Source: Notolepis coatsorum
Lineage: Eukaryota > Chordata > Actinopteri > Aulopiformes > Paralepididae
NCBI GenBank assembly: GCA_963971535.1
Contig: OZ020593.1
Location: 12,453,500-12,517,499 of the forward strand
DNA length: 64,000 bases
Reading direction: 5' to 3'
Under the pieces are notes generated by a model. It was given only the letters and a program-made list of their open reading frames with translations, searched no databases and had not been told where the DNA came from. Positions 20,330 to 32,075 of the stretch are shown piece after piece. Each line of letters opens with the position of its first letter. Position 1 is the stretch's first letter. The position numbers were made by a program, and so were the translations under genes.

Positions 20330-21770
20330 CAGCTGAATAATAATAATACATTGGATTTAAAGAGCGAAGCGCCTTTCTCAGACTCAAGGGCACTGTACAA
20401 AGAGAGAGAAGCTGTAGAGAGCCGTGAACTCTCCCAGCGGCCAGCGAAGCCCTCATATAGCCCTATAAATATATAATAAATTCTGGAGAAGGATTTATGA
20501 TGTGCAGAGTAGAGTAGAAGGAATAGTCTAAACAAGGATGGATTAACCCTTTCACTACCACACTAGAGCTGTCCCCGAAGCTTGTTTTTTGGGATTCTGA
20601 CTTCGGCCGGGTTTAGACCCAAGACTCTTGCTGTTTTTTGCATGAGAAATATGACAAAGATGCAACAATAAAGCTATCTGAATCTGAATCAAAACAATAA
20701 ACAGACAGCTCCAACAGCAGCAGAAGAAAACGCAAAGAAAGACAGGTCCCAATATGCTTCTCCGTCATAACCCCCCAAAATGTCCAAATTAGGATCCTTA
20801 TTATCAGGAAATAAAGAGACAAGGACAGAAGTGGGCGAGGCGTATAAGGTGTGGAAGAAACTGCTGCTCCATAACTAAATCAGTGGAGGTCGTTCACAGT
20901 AATTGACCTCTCAAACCTCTGTCCTCTTCTCTTGATCCTCCAATCACAACTCACAGATGACGTTACACTTACATTGTGATCTTTGTTTTGATTTGAGTCT
21001 AGATTTGTGTGAGGGAGTTTATCTACTGTGTGTTTAATTTAATTAGACATAAACTGTTAATTCCAAACGGTTGTTCAGGAGGACCTCTTTCTCAATCTGT
21101 TGCAGGTTACGTACGGCCTTTGAGATTCAACGCTTGTCACGGGGATATAAATTTTGTTTTCTTTTCTTTTTTTTTTCTTTTTTTTTATCTTCCTTTGGAC
21201 GGACCTGGCAGCCGGTGGAATGAAGGTCTCTCCTCTGAAATGAAAGTCTCAGAAAAGGACAAAAGGCTTCTCATCTGAAGCGAAGGTCTCAGAGAGGACG
21301 CAAGGCTTCTCGTCTGAAGTGATGTCCGTTGCCTCCCGGGAGAACTTTCAATATTTGATATGAACTGTGCCTCTCGAAGGGCGACTGCATAAAAGTGAAT
21401 GTGAAAGTGAAAGTGAATGTCTTGCGGTGTCTATAGGGCCTGTGTCGCGGTGATGATGTAATGTGTATCCCTTACTGAACAACAGTATTGATTCTCTCAT
21501 TGGAGTCAAATGAAAAAAAAAACGTGAGGCACTTATCATGATTGTACAAAATTACCTTTTTTTTGCCGAATGGGAGCGACAATTCCACTCACGGACTTAA
21601 AGGATAACTGCAGTGTTTTTAACCTGGATGCTATTTTTCCGGGACTGATAAGGAGAGAAATAAGAAATCTTTGGTATTGATCCGGTGTTGAGTGAGCTAG
21701 CTACAGCCGGCCTGCCTGCCTGCCGTGAATCGAGCCGCAGTGTAATGTATTGTGGCAAGTGCACCCGTCA
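20330..21770. other. no gene recognised; repeat fragments
   Basis: A short (AAT)n with GAGCGAAGCGCCTTTCTCAG at about 20335-20400 is like a retroposon tail. A lone piggyBac-like end (TTAACCCTTTCACTACCAC) lies at about 20543. A degenerate internal repeat with AGGCTTCTC and AAGGTCTCAGA occurs at 21220-21320. Nothing coding is supported. Confidence 0.4.
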
Positions 21771-21779
21771 AATAATCTT

Positions 21780-22010
21780 ACTGGAGGTAAGATTGTTAGC
21801 AGGCAGGACTGGAGAGTGGAGGTAAGATTGTTAGCAGGCAGGACTGGAGAGTGGAGGTAAGATTGTTAGCAGGCAGGGCTGGAGAGTGGAGGTAAGATTG
21901 TTAGCAGGCAGGGCTGGAGAGTGGAGGTAAGATTGTTAGCAGGCAGGGCTGGAGAGTGGAGGTAAGATTGTTAGCAGGCAGGATTGGAGAGTGGAGGTAA
22001 GATTGTTAGC
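21780..22010. repeat. 35-bp minisatellite, about 6.6 copies
   Basis: The unit contains GGAGGTAAGATTGTTAGCAG and 15 further bases (GCAGGRCTGGAGAGT). Copies differ mainly at one A/G position, which splits them into early (A) and later (G) groups. Confidence 0.9.
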
Positions 22011-22274
22011 TATTAGCCGCCCCTTACTAGGCTTTAGAGAACAAGACTCATGGTTTGACTCCAAGTGGAAGAAGAAAAATGTTCTGATTTTCCAGGTTCA
22101 AAATACCGGAGTTATCGTTTAATGTGGGATTATGGCCTTAATTTTGTGTTTTTTTCTAAAATGATTACACCGATAATGGACAGGCCTATGAATGATTGTG
22201 TTCGATTTTCAAAAGCGTTTATTATCAATGTTCTGCAAGCTACTTGATTGCTATTATGTGCCAATATATACTAT

Positions 22275-22732
22275 ATGATATTTTTTTTATCTACTTTTTC
22301 TCCCCCACCTTTTTTCTGTATTTTTCTCCCATCCCAATTTCTTGTCGTTATGCTAATTCCCTTCCCTCCCTTCCTGGTCGTTGCGCGCATTTGCCCCCCA
22401 CTTGCCTCTAGGGAGGGTTGAAGACTATCACATGTCTCCTCCGATACATGCAGAGTCAGCCAGCCGCTTCTTTTCACCTGACAGCGAGGACTCTCATTGG
22501 GTGAGTGTAACGCGTAGGAGGATCACACTACCTCACCCAGATCCCTTCCTCGCTGAGCAGGCGCCCCGACCGACCTGTAGGAGTCGCTGTTTACAACGAC
22601 CAGGACCCACCCCACTGCCAATTGTGTCAGTATGGGCGACCGACCAAGCGGGAGGTACCGCGGCAGCTGGATTTGATCCCACTGTCTCTGCGGTGGTAGG
22701 CAGACGCTTAGTCCGCTGCGCTACCCGGCCGC
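22275..22732 (-). mobile_element. tRNA-SINE family copy 3, minus strand
   Basis: Same family as 10565-11034 and 19468-19947. The tRNA-like head is at the right end (reverse complement GCGGCCGGGTAGCGCAGCGG). The A-rich tail is at the left (TTTTTTTTATCTAC). Ten-bp copies TATATACTAT flank it at 22265-22274 and 22733-22742. Confidence 0.8.
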
Positions 22733-23078
22733 TATATACTATGATCTTATGTAATTATCAAAAGGTGCATTGTGCAATTTTGGGATGGATTTTGAGCAAA
22801 TCGGTTGAAAATACTAAATCATATTGTACATTAAATTAAAAACAGATGCATCTTTGTACAGGCCTGCCACTGTGAAACCGTCACGTTGTAGGTAAGCTGT
22901 CTGGCTTCAGACAATTTCCCAGGAGCTTACTTCTCCTCTCGCACAGTTTATTTAGTCAGTCATAAAAGTAAACGACGGATGGATGGATTGATTTAATCAT
23001 TCAAATCATTAAAATGTCCCTCCTGAAACTGCACAAGTGCTGCTTTAAGTTGACAAACCATTGCTTGATGATTGCAGC

Positions 23079-23552
23079 CCAGTGTTGTAGTACTTGAGTC
23101 CAACTCGACTTGGACTTGAGCACTGATGACTCGCATTGACTGCATTCGGACTCGGAAGGTGCAGACGAGGACTCAGACTTGTTAATTGATAAATAATTTT
23201 TAAAGATTGTAATAAATAGGCCCTAATTATTTGGCATCAGATATTGATGGCTAGTGCTTTTGTTTGGGTATTGTGTCACAAAGTAAATAAACTCCCTTTT
23301 AAATGGTGGCCGCTGTGTCATTTATGTTTAATGTAGACCTTTTTTTATTTGTATGTCAGCTCTTTGACTGCCAGAGTGGAAGTGACTCAACCTTGATGAC
23401 TTGGACTCGGACTTGGACTCGGACTCGGACTAGGGTAAATGGGGACTCGACTCGGAATCGGGCTCTTCTTTGGTGACTCGGACTTGGGACTCAGACTCGA
23501 ACACTGGGGACTCGAGACTCGACTCGAGATTTAGTGACTCGACTATACACTG
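23079..23552. mobile_element. hAT element with GACTCG repeats
   Basis: Ends CAGTGTTGTAGTA and GACTATACACTG. The interior carries many GACTCG/GACTTG hexamers near both ends. The left copy ATTGCAGC (23071-23078) is matched by ATTGCAGC on the right once the neighbouring hAT element is removed (23553-23559 plus C at 24055, and 24048-24055). Confidence 0.75.
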
Positions 23553-23559
23553 ATTGCAG

Positions 23560-24046
23560 TAGGGCTGTCTTAAATACTTTGACGCTTCGAAGCTTCGTTC
23601 GATGGGCATGGGATTCGAATATGAAAATAAAATTCGGTAAAATAATTATTTTCTTTGTTTTTTATGATTTTTTTTATTTATTTATTGTGCAAAATCAACT
23701 CTGCCTCTCTTTGTTAACTACAACAAGCAATGCTGTTTGTTATTTAAGATGAGGTCGGACTCGGCACTGACAGATTTGTGTTCATTATAAAGCCTCAAAA
23801 GACGGCTTATAATATTTCATGAAAGCAAAGTGTTTTGTTTGTCTAAGATTTTAAAAGGTTTAAACTTTACAGCACTGACGGAGTTGAACAAAGTGCTGTA
23901 CAAGTCCCACAACATAAAAGAAAAATAATAATTATTATAATAATAATAATAATAATTTATTTTTTTATCTCAAAGCTTCGAATTAAATTCGAATCTCGGC
24001 CCTGAAGCTTCGAATTCCAAAAAGAAAAATTTGAAGATCAGCCCTA
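23560..24046. mobile_element. hAT element inserted at the neighbour's target duplication
   Basis: Ends TAGGGCTG and CAGCCCTA, exact 8-bp copies GATTGCAG (23552-23559 and 24047-24054). Sub-terminal CTTCGAAGCTTCG blocks occur at both ends. The copies consist of the last base of the previous hAT element plus its target duplication. Confidence 0.88.
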
Positions 24047-24060
24047 GATTGCAGCATATA

Positions 24061-25998
24061 AAATAATACTGTAATTAAAAACAATTACATTTCTAATTGT
24101 AATCGATGGTCCCAAACGAGCTGCTGCTGCCTAATTATCCTTGGTGATAACGACCTCGCGTGAGGGTGGTCCCTTTTCGTTTTGTGTGTCGTGCCCTATG
24201 CATGTTTTACTCGCTTTGCAGTCTGTACTCCGTGAAGATACAGTGTGTTGCCATATTCCTTCCAGCAACCCATTCCGTTGACAGAACAATTATCCTGTTA
24301 CCTTCAGCCGACACTGTTATGATAGTACCGGGGGGAGGGGGGGGGGGGGGGCTTTGATAGTCTTCCTCTGGGAATGATAGACAATTAAACATACCTCATC
24401 CATCACGACCCTGCACTTGAGTCTGTAGTGCGGTTGTTTTTAGTTTACAGTACGTGGAATATAACGGACCCCCTGCGCTGCTCTGCACTGCACTGTGTTC
24501 CGGCCGGGTGTAGCTTTGATGATTGTGGTCGTGGTTTCTGCTTTGCGCTTCTGGGCTATTGTTGTAGCTGGATTGTAATGGTGCAGTGTGATCTGTTTAT
24601 GATGACAATAAACAGACAATGGGCTATACAATTTGTATTTGAAAGGTCTTATGTCTTTATGTGTCTATTTTGTCTTTATGTGTGTATTATGCCTTTATGT
24701 GTGCGCACGTGATAGTGTGTGAGTAGACTATTGTATGTGTATTGGTGTGTCTCCCAAACTCATCCAAGCAGCATTGAGATAAACTGTAAAACATCTTTGT
24801 TTAACTAGCTAGATATAGGCAACAGTAGCAGGCTGTCAATCATTAGATACAAAAATCTCAGCGAATCCAAAAACCTTGGATGTATTTCAGTATTAAGTTT
24901 CCAAACCAGTTGGCATTTGTATTTTCTCTTTTGCTCTTTTTATCCGGCTTGGTGCTCACTTGTAACACATTATAATAATGATCATTATTATATGTTATAA
25001 GACACTATTATATCTTATAGAAAGGTGCATAAAAAATGACGATACGTCAGGCGAGCGTCTTTTTCCGCGCCGCGCATCAGATGTTCACTTCTGTTTGGAT
25101 CAACCAATCAGGTGTTCTTAGCGTACATTAAAATGTTCAAAGCGTGCTTTCTATTGCCAGACGCAATGAACATACAGTATCAGGCTTGCTGGTTTTTAGC
25201 GTTTTGACTTAAGACATTTATGAAATATTCTTCTCAATTGACATTTTACATCACAAATCCTTTGGAAATATTCCTCTCCAGATTTGCACACCAAGGTAAG
25301 ATGATGATGGCTTGTTATTCACTTTAACCTCATAGCGTGCACTGGCACGTATGGCTGCATTTTTCACTGAACATATAATATACCGTTCGAAAGATCTATT
25401 TGTTGCCGTTTGAATGCCACCTAACTCGACCAAATCCGTGCCTCAGTTCTTGAGTTACATGACGATACGTCAGGCGAGCGTCTTTTTCCAGATGACCACC
25501 CCGGACTCCAGACGCTCCAGAACGGCCAATCATCCGCTGATGGCGAAAGTGATTGGTTCTTTTTTTTTTTGGCACACAGTTTGCCCAAACCTCTCTCAAA
25601 GACCCATTTCTGAACGGATTTTTATCAAATTTGGACCTCTACTACATAAGACTTCAGGCTATGGAACCGCATATCTCTATGCTGGAATATTGGAATATGG
25701 AATCTTGCAACCACTAGAGAAAAATGTGAGTACACAAGTTCAAGTTCAACTCAAGTTCAGACCTCTGTTACTCTATTATTTCATTAGCACTAAAAGTGAT
25801 TTTCCTTTTTTGCATTAGTAACTTCAGAATGTTATCTTTCAAAAGAGACCAGGCTCATGCATGTGCTATAAGTGTCAAGCATAAAGCTAAGCTTTGCAAA
25901 AAAAAGTATGCAGTCCTCAAGTTCAAGTAAAGAAATTGCCACTTTTCTGGGTGCCTGTTAAGAGGTTCACTTAAACTAACATTGCAATATGGAAAGAT
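24061..25998. other. no gene recognised; one 31-bp direct repeat
   Basis: Two identical 31-bp copies beginning ATGACGATACGTCAGGCGAG lie at 25036-25066 and 25459-25489, 423 bp apart. A G-run is at about 24331-24350. No exon, RNA gene or intact transposon was identified. Confidence 0.4.
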
Positions 25999-25999
25999 T

Positions 26000-26225
26000 T
26001 TGGTAAATGGTGTATTTATATAGCGCTTTTATCCAAAGCGCTTTACAATTTTTTTTCCTCACATTTTACCCATTCACTCACACATCCACACACCGACGGC
26101 GGAGGCAACCATGGGAGCAATTAGGGGTTAAGTGTCTCGCTGCCAGGGAGGAGCGGAAATCAAACCGGGAACCTTCTAATATCAGACGACCGCTCCACCT
26201 CCTGAGCCTCCTGCTGGCTTCCTAC
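26000..26225 (-). mobile_element. tRNA-derived SINE, minus strand
   Basis: The reverse complement starts GGCTCAGGAGGTGGAGCGGT, continues through a B-box-like GGTTCCCGGTTTGATTTCC, and ends with AAAGCGCTTTGGATAAAAGC and GCGCTATATAAATACACC. The tail resembles L2-type LINE ends, as expected of a SINE mobilised by such a LINE. Truncated heads of the same family lie at about 44755 and 56018. Confidence 0.6.
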
Positions 26226-26508
26226 CGCCTGCTCTACACTGCAGACTAGTAGCCTGTTCTGTTATCTGCCTAATGTATATAGTTGTATTGCAAGTCATCA
26301 GGAGCAGGGAGCAAGGAGGAGGTGTGTGCTCTTATTTTAATCTATATTTGTAATTATTTGTAATTTAATGTACTTGCGGTGAAGGCCAGATATCCCAAAC
26401 AAATGCATTGCTCTAATAACTATTTGTTATAATTAAATGTGGAATTAATGCAGGGGACTGGGTGACTATGTATGTGCACTAAAACAATTCCTTAGGTGGG
26501 AGCGTGTC

Positions 26509-26729
26509 TATGTTCCCTCAGCCCTATGTTCCCCCAGCCCTATGTTCCCACAGCCCTATGTTCCTACAGCTCTATGTTCCCACAGCTCTATGTTCCTACA
26601 GCCCTATGTTCCTACAGCTCTATGTTCCCACAGCCCTATGTTCCCTCAGCCCTATGTTCCTACAGCTCTATGTTCCCCCAGCCCTATGTTCCCTCAGCCC
26701 TGTTCCCCCAGCCCTATGTTCCCACAGCT
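26509..26729. repeat. 16-bp minisatellite, block 1
   Basis: About 14 units of CTATGTTCCYACAGCC with variants in the sixth-from-last bases (CCC, CCT, CTC). It belongs to the same family as block 2. Confidence 0.92.
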
Positions 26730-27139
26730 GTTACGGTTGGAACGCTTTGAAGGCATGATGTGGTGTGGAACCCAATTTGCAGTATAGGCCGAGGATAGGA
26801 TAGATAGGAGACGGTAGGCGTTGGTTGCTTCTTTCAGGATAACGTGCACTTTATTGACACACGGAATAGAATATAAACACAACACTAAGAGAGTACTCAC
26901 GACGGTGAACAACAAACAAAAGTAATGATCCAGCAACGGACAGCTGGATTGACAACACTTATATACAAGGACTAATTAGAGACAAGAGGATGATTAGTGA
27001 AATGACACACAGCTGGGTAATGACTAAACATGAAACGTAACAGGGGAAATATACAGAAACATGACAACACCAAACAGCACATAGATACAGACACAAGGAG
27101 ACAAAACTAAATTAGACAATGGGGCACAGTAAGGATGTG
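26730..27139. other. non-repeat interval inside the 16-bp minisatellite
   Basis: About 410 bp begins CTGTTACGGTTGG and separates two blocks of the same minisatellite. It contains CACTTTATTGACACAC and resembles non-coding retroelement sequence. No target duplication was found, so it may be an insertion or an original spacer. Confidence 0.4.
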
Positions 27140-28866
27140 CCCCTATGTTCCTACAGCCCTATGTTCCTACAGGCCTATGTTCCTACAGCCCTATGTTCCT
27201 ACAGCCCTATGTTCCTACAGCCCTATGTTCCCTCAGCCCTATGTTCCCTCAGCCCTATGTTCCTACAGCCCTATGTTCCTCCAGCCCTATGTTCCTACAG
27301 CCCTATGTTCCTACAGCCCTATGTTCCCACAGCCCTATGTTCATACAGCCCTATGTTCCCACAGCCCTATGTTCCCCCAGCCCTATGTTCCTACAGCCCT
27401 ACAGTATGTTCCCTCAACCCTATGTTCCCACAGCCCTATGTTCCCGCAGCCCTATGTTCCCTCAGCCCTATGTTCCTACAGCCCTATGTTCCTACAGCTC
27501 TATGTTCCTACAGCCCTATGTTCCTCCAGCCCTACAGTATGTTCCTACAGCCCTATGTTCCTACAGCCCTATGTTCCCACAGCCCTATGTTCCTACAGCC
27601 CTATGTTCCCACAGCCCTATGTTCATACAGCCCTATGTTCCCACAGCCCTATGTTCCCTCAGCCCTATGTTCCCTCAGCTCTATATTCCCTCAGCCCAAT
27701 GTTCCTACAGCCCTATGTTCCCACAGCCCTATGTTCCCCCAGCCCTATGTTCCTACAGCCCTATATTCCTACAGCCCTATGTTCCTACAGCCCTATGTTC
27801 CCACAGCCCTATGTTCCTACAGCCCTATGTTCCCTCAGCCCAATGTTCCTACAGCCCTATGTTCCCACAGCCCTATGTTCCCACAGCCCTATGTTCCCCC
27901 AGCCCTATGTTCCTACAGCCCTACAGTATGTTCCCTCAACCCTATGTTCCCACAGCCCTATGTTCCCGCAGCCCTATGTTCCCTCAGCCCTATGTTCCTA
28001 CAGCCCTATGTTCCTACAGCTCTATGTTCCTACAGCCCTATGTTCCTCCAGCCCTACAGTATGTTCCTACAGCCCTATGTTCCTACAGCCCTATGTTCCC
28101 ACAGCCCTATGTTCCTACAGCCCTATGTTCCCACAGCCCTATGTTCATACAGCCCTATGTTCCCACAGCCCTATGTTCCCTCAGCCCTATGTTCCCTCAG
28201 CTCTATATTCCCTCAGCCCAATGTTCCTACAGCCCTATGTTCCCACAGCCCTATGTTCCCCCAGCCCTATGTTCCTACAGCCCTATATTCCTACAGCCCT
28301 ATGTTCCTACAGCCCTATGTTCCCACAGCCCTATGTTCCTACAGCCCTATGTTCCCTCAGCCCAATGTTCCTACAGCCCTATGTTCCCACAGCCCTATGT
28401 TCCTACAGCCCTATGTTCCTACAGCCCTATGTTCCCTCAGCCCTATGTTCCCTCAGCTCTATATTCCCTCAGCCCAATGTTCCTACAGCCCTATGTTCCT
28501 ACAGCCCTATGTTCCCTCAGCCCAATGTTCCTACAGCCCTATGTTCCCACAGCCCTATGTTCCTACAGCCCTATGTTCCCACAGCCCTATGTTCCTACAG
28601 CCCTATGTTCCCTCAGCCCAATGTTCCTACAGCCCTATGTTCCCACAGCCCTATGTTCCTACAGCCCTATGTTCCCTCAGCCCAATGTTCCTACAGCCCT
28701 ATGTTCCTACAGCCCTATGTTCCTACAGCCCTATGTTCTCACAGCCCTATGTTCCTACAGCCCTATGTTCCCTCAGCCCAATGTTCCTACAGCCTATGTT
28801 CCTACAGCCCTATGTTCCCACAGCCCTATGTTCCCCCAGCCCTATGTTTCCACATGTTCCCACAGC
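27140..28866. repeat. 16-bp minisatellite, block 2, with 522-bp higher-order repeat
   Basis: About 107 tandem units of CCTATGTTCCYACAGC. Because 16 is not a multiple of 3 and the unit has no stop in any plus frame, all three frames stay open for about 600 codons; these are not genes. Two rare ACAGT insertions recur at 27401 and 27923 and at 27534 and 28056, each 522 bp apart. This shows a tandem duplication of a block of about 32 units spanning about 27330-28380. Confidence 0.93.
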
Positions 28867-29474
28867 CAGTGGCGAATCCTTATGGAAGCCAACGGAAGCC
28901 ATGCCTCCCTAATATTAAAATATGAATTAATATCAAATATGAAATATAAAAAAAAAAAATTAATATAGTTTACATTCTTTTTCATCTGTGTTATAATTTT
29001 TTTTTTTTTTAAATGTCTCCCTCTTCTCCTTCTCACTCCCTCTAACACAGGGGTTCCCAAACTTTTCAGGCCGGGGCCCAGAAAATAAGGCGTCAGAGAG
29101 CCGCGGCCCAATGCACATCGTCTGGCCTTTTTTTTTTTTTTTTTGCCAGGCGACCGATTTTTTAAGCCAAATATCACTTCAATCCTATTAAGTTAGTTCA
29201 AGTTAGTTATTCATTTATATGTGCTATTTATGAGAGGGCTAACTTGTTGCAAAATAATAATGATAATAATAATAGCCTCATTAAAATACTATTGTTGCTT
29301 CGGTTGTTTTCAGCGTTTTATGTGCATAATCTGTTATTTAGTTTGAAATGTTCGTTGAAATAAGTAGATTTTTCGTTTTTGTTTATTTATTAAGTTAATA
29401 TAAAACCATATAGTCACATTTTAGAATACAATAGAATAGAATTTTAGAATACAACTAGAAACACTGTCCTGGCC

Positions 29475-29994
29475 GCGTGTAACTGTTCCGCAACAGTAAG
29501 TGACTTCCGGGGTAGGCCTGATTGGCCCCGACAGGCACGTGACGCGGCAAACTCAGGACGCGCAACGAGGCTGCTGAGAGCTGTCGCGCGGAAATAGGCT
29601 GTCTATTGCCATTCTCTAACACAAACTCTAACCTTAACCAGCTCCTTAACAGCGCCTAAACTTAACCGTTCTAACCTTAACCAACTCCGAAACAATGCCT
29701 AACCTTAACCTTAACCTTAACCATGCCTAACCTTAACCATAGAAAGAATATTGCCATTCTCTAAGACAAACTCTAACCTTAACCAGCTCCTTAACAGCGC
29801 CTAAACTTAACCGTTCTAACCTTAACCAACTCCGAAACAATGCCTAACCTTAACCTTAACCTTAACCATGCCTAACCTTAACCGGCGAAAGAATACGCGG
29901 AGCCGAGCGGCAGAGAAAGTTGCGCGTCACGTGCCTGTCGGGGCCAATCAGGCCTACCCCGGAAGTAACTTACTGTTGCGGATAAGCTATAAGC
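29475..29994. mobile_element. nested MULE-like element with 9-bp duplications
   Basis: Flanked by exact 9-bp copies GTCCTGGCC (29466-29474 and 29995-30003). The arms are inverted over about 75 bp and share CCGCAACAGTAAGT and TTCCGGGGTAGGCCTGATTG. The outermost 13 bases match imperfectly. The interior is two direct copies of about 137 bp rich in CCTTAA (29608-29745 and 29750-29885). Nine-bp duplications point to a Mutator-like source. Confidence 0.75.
29625..29885. repeat. duplicated CCTTAA-rich block
   Basis: Two direct copies of about 137 bp contain AACCTTAACCTTAACC runs. The hexamer differs from the vertebrate telomeric CCCTAA by one base, so it is telomere-like only in appearance. Confidence 0.7.
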
Positions 29995-30329
29995 GTCCTG
30001 GCCTGCTTCTAAGTTCAGTGACCTGACAAAAAAAATTTAAATAATTTTTTTTTTTTTTTTTTAAATCATCTCGCGGCCCATCCGTGGCTGCTCGCGGCCC
30101 ACCTTTGGGTCGCGACCCCGACTTTGGGAACCACTGCTCTAACACACTGTCAGACTCACTGTGCTCACTGGAGCTAGTATAGGAGAGAGGCAGGGGGTAG
30201 GTCTCTTTCTCCAGGCTTCCAGCATTATAGAGTCCAAATCCGATCCTGGCCAATCAGATTCGAGCTGACTGCCACACCCTAAAAGTTTAAAACGGGGCTG
30301 AGAGGAAAACACTCAGCATAATCTTCTTT

Positions 30330-31435
30330 TTTTTCTGGTGAGAATGTCCAGCAGCTTTTAGAGGTCATCACATCTGAAATGAAGAAATTGAAGGAATGGT
30401 TTGATAGAAACAAATTATCATTGAACTTGAGCAAAACTAAAATTATGTTGTTTGGAAACTGTAGATTGGATACTCAGGTACAAGTTAAAATAAATGATGT
30501 GATTATTGAAAGAGTTTATGAAAATAAATTCCTAGGTGTAATAATAGACCATAAAATCTGTTGGAAACCTCACATAAAACATGTCCAATCTAAACTCTCA
30601 CGAAGCATTTCAGTCATGAGTAAAGTAAAGCACATCCTGGATAGAAAATCACTCTACATTCTCTACTGTTCACTAGTTTTACCATATTTAAATTACTGTG
30701 CTGAAGTCTGGGGAAACAATTATAAGTCTACACTACAACCACTTTTTATACTCCAAAAAAGGGCCATAAGGATAGTTCACATTGCAGGTTATCGTGATCA
30801 CACTAACATATTGTTTCTGGAGTCAAAGACATTGAAGTTAAATGATCTTGTGGAATTTAAAACGGCACAATTAATGTATAAAGCAAAAAGTCATGCACTT
30901 CCAAGAAACATTCAAGAATTGTTCTTTGATAGGGAGGGGGGTTATAATCTGAGGGGAGAACAAAATTTAAAGGTGCTAAACGTACGCACTACCATGAGAA
31001 AACACTGCATCTCAATATGTGGCGTGAAACTGTGGAACAGTCTAAATGTGGTGCTAAAGCAATGTCCAAACATGAGACAATTCAAACTGATGTATAAGGA
31101 AATTATGTTCACAAGGTACAGGGATGAAGAAGGGACTTGATATTCACGGGTGTTTACATTTTTATTTTGTTTTCTATTTTATTTTATACATATATAGTTT
31201 TTGTTTTTTGTTTTGCATATATATATATATATTTTTTTTTTCTTTTCTTTTCTTTTCTTTTTTATGTTTAAAATAGTACACTCATTTGAGTAGTGGAAAA
31301 GGGGTAGGATTAAATAAGTGTATACTTCTTCCTACTCCTTTTCGAACATGCAGATTGAGTTGTTTTTCTTTTTTGTTATTGTTTGTTGTATTCATTGCAT
31401 GTTCGAAATAAAGACTTCAAATCAAATCAAAAATA
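30330..31435 (+). pseudogene. 5'-truncated LINE with a 253-codon pol remnant
   Basis: The frame at 30379-31140 is an intact stretch of non-LTR reverse transcriptase C-terminal region. It has SLNLSKTKIMLFG, then FLGVIIDHKICWKPHI and YCSLVLPYLNYCAEVWGNN, then LQKRAIRIV, and ends with VKLWNSLNVVLKQCP. The catalytic YADD region and endonuclease are missing because the copy is truncated. The 3' UTR has the GGGGTAGGATTAAATAAG tail and ends AATAAAGACTTCAAATC. The copy lies inside the hAT element at 28867-32233. Confidence 0.75.
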
Positions 31436-31954
31436 TTTTCCCCTCTGCACTCTGAACATTGTATTAACCCGTAACTGTTCCCACGGGCCGAATATTGCCC
31501 CGATCCTCGCGAGATTAAATCCACGGGGACCTCTCGGCGTGCTGAAGCTTTTCCTAAATCACTTCCATCATCGAAAACGAGGGGAAAAAGTCGGCTCGCG
31601 ACCCTGAAAATGTTGCGTGATTTTAAAAACGCTGTATTAAGTGAGCCTATTATGGGATCCACGCGAGCTTTCTATCGTGGAAACATCTGGGCGTCCCACA
31701 ACTTTTACTCATTCACATGTAGCCCCGAAAATGCTTAGAAAAGGAAAACAGAAAGCGTGGAATAAACTCGCCGAAACGGAAAAGTGTTCCACGGGCGCGC
31801 CGTGATTCCGATCCGCGTGAAAATATTCACGGCCATAGAGGAGACCGTGGGACACCTTTTTGCAACCGAATATGTGTCTCGTATTTGCTCCCACGCGGCG
31901 CGCAAAATCGTGCAAGGAAAGATCGGACCAAAAATGAACCAATGCTCCAGCAGT
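31436..31954. other. hAT interior, unassigned
   Basis: CG-containing sequence with several CACG/CGTG inverted pairs, for example around 31685-31870. No coding or RNA gene was recognised. Confidence 0.35.
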
Positions 31955-32075
31955 ATTAATGACCCTGATCTAAACAAGACAAACGTCTTTCTCTGGTCTG
32001 CATCCCTTATACAATTGTGTGTATTGAGCCGTACTGTATTGTACCCATTCTGCAATCTGTTAAATAAATAAAAAT
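31955..32075 (+). mobile_element. retroposon tail, plus strand
   Basis: Shares CCTGATCTAAACAAGACAAA and TCTTTCTCTGGTCTGCATCC with 9860-9985 (minus) and 61995-62066 (plus). It ends with GTTAAATAAATAAAAATAAAG. Confidence 0.5.

Larger units (their letters stand above)
29048..30136. mobile_element. nested hAT element (GGTTCCCAAA ends)
   Basis: Ends CAGGGGTTCCCAAA and TTTGGGAACCACTG, exact 8-bp copies CTCTAACA at 29040-29047 and 30137-30144. Such ends are typical of Charlie-like hAT elements. It contains a further insertion at 29475-29994. Confidence 0.9.

Noticed and set aside
25414..25818. 134-codon plus-strand frame
   Set aside because: No domain, coding bias or splice context was recognised, and it overlaps one of the 31-bp repeat copies in unassigned DNA.
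27119..28968. Three overlapping plus-strand frames of about 600 codons with CSYSPMFLQPYVPTAL-like repeats
   Set aside because: They come from a 16-bp minisatellite read in three frames. All three give the same peptide pattern, as expected from a non-coding tandem repeat.
29700..29885. Interstitial telomere
   Set aside because: The repeat is CCTTAA, not CCCTAA, and it sits inside a transposon with 9-bp flanks.
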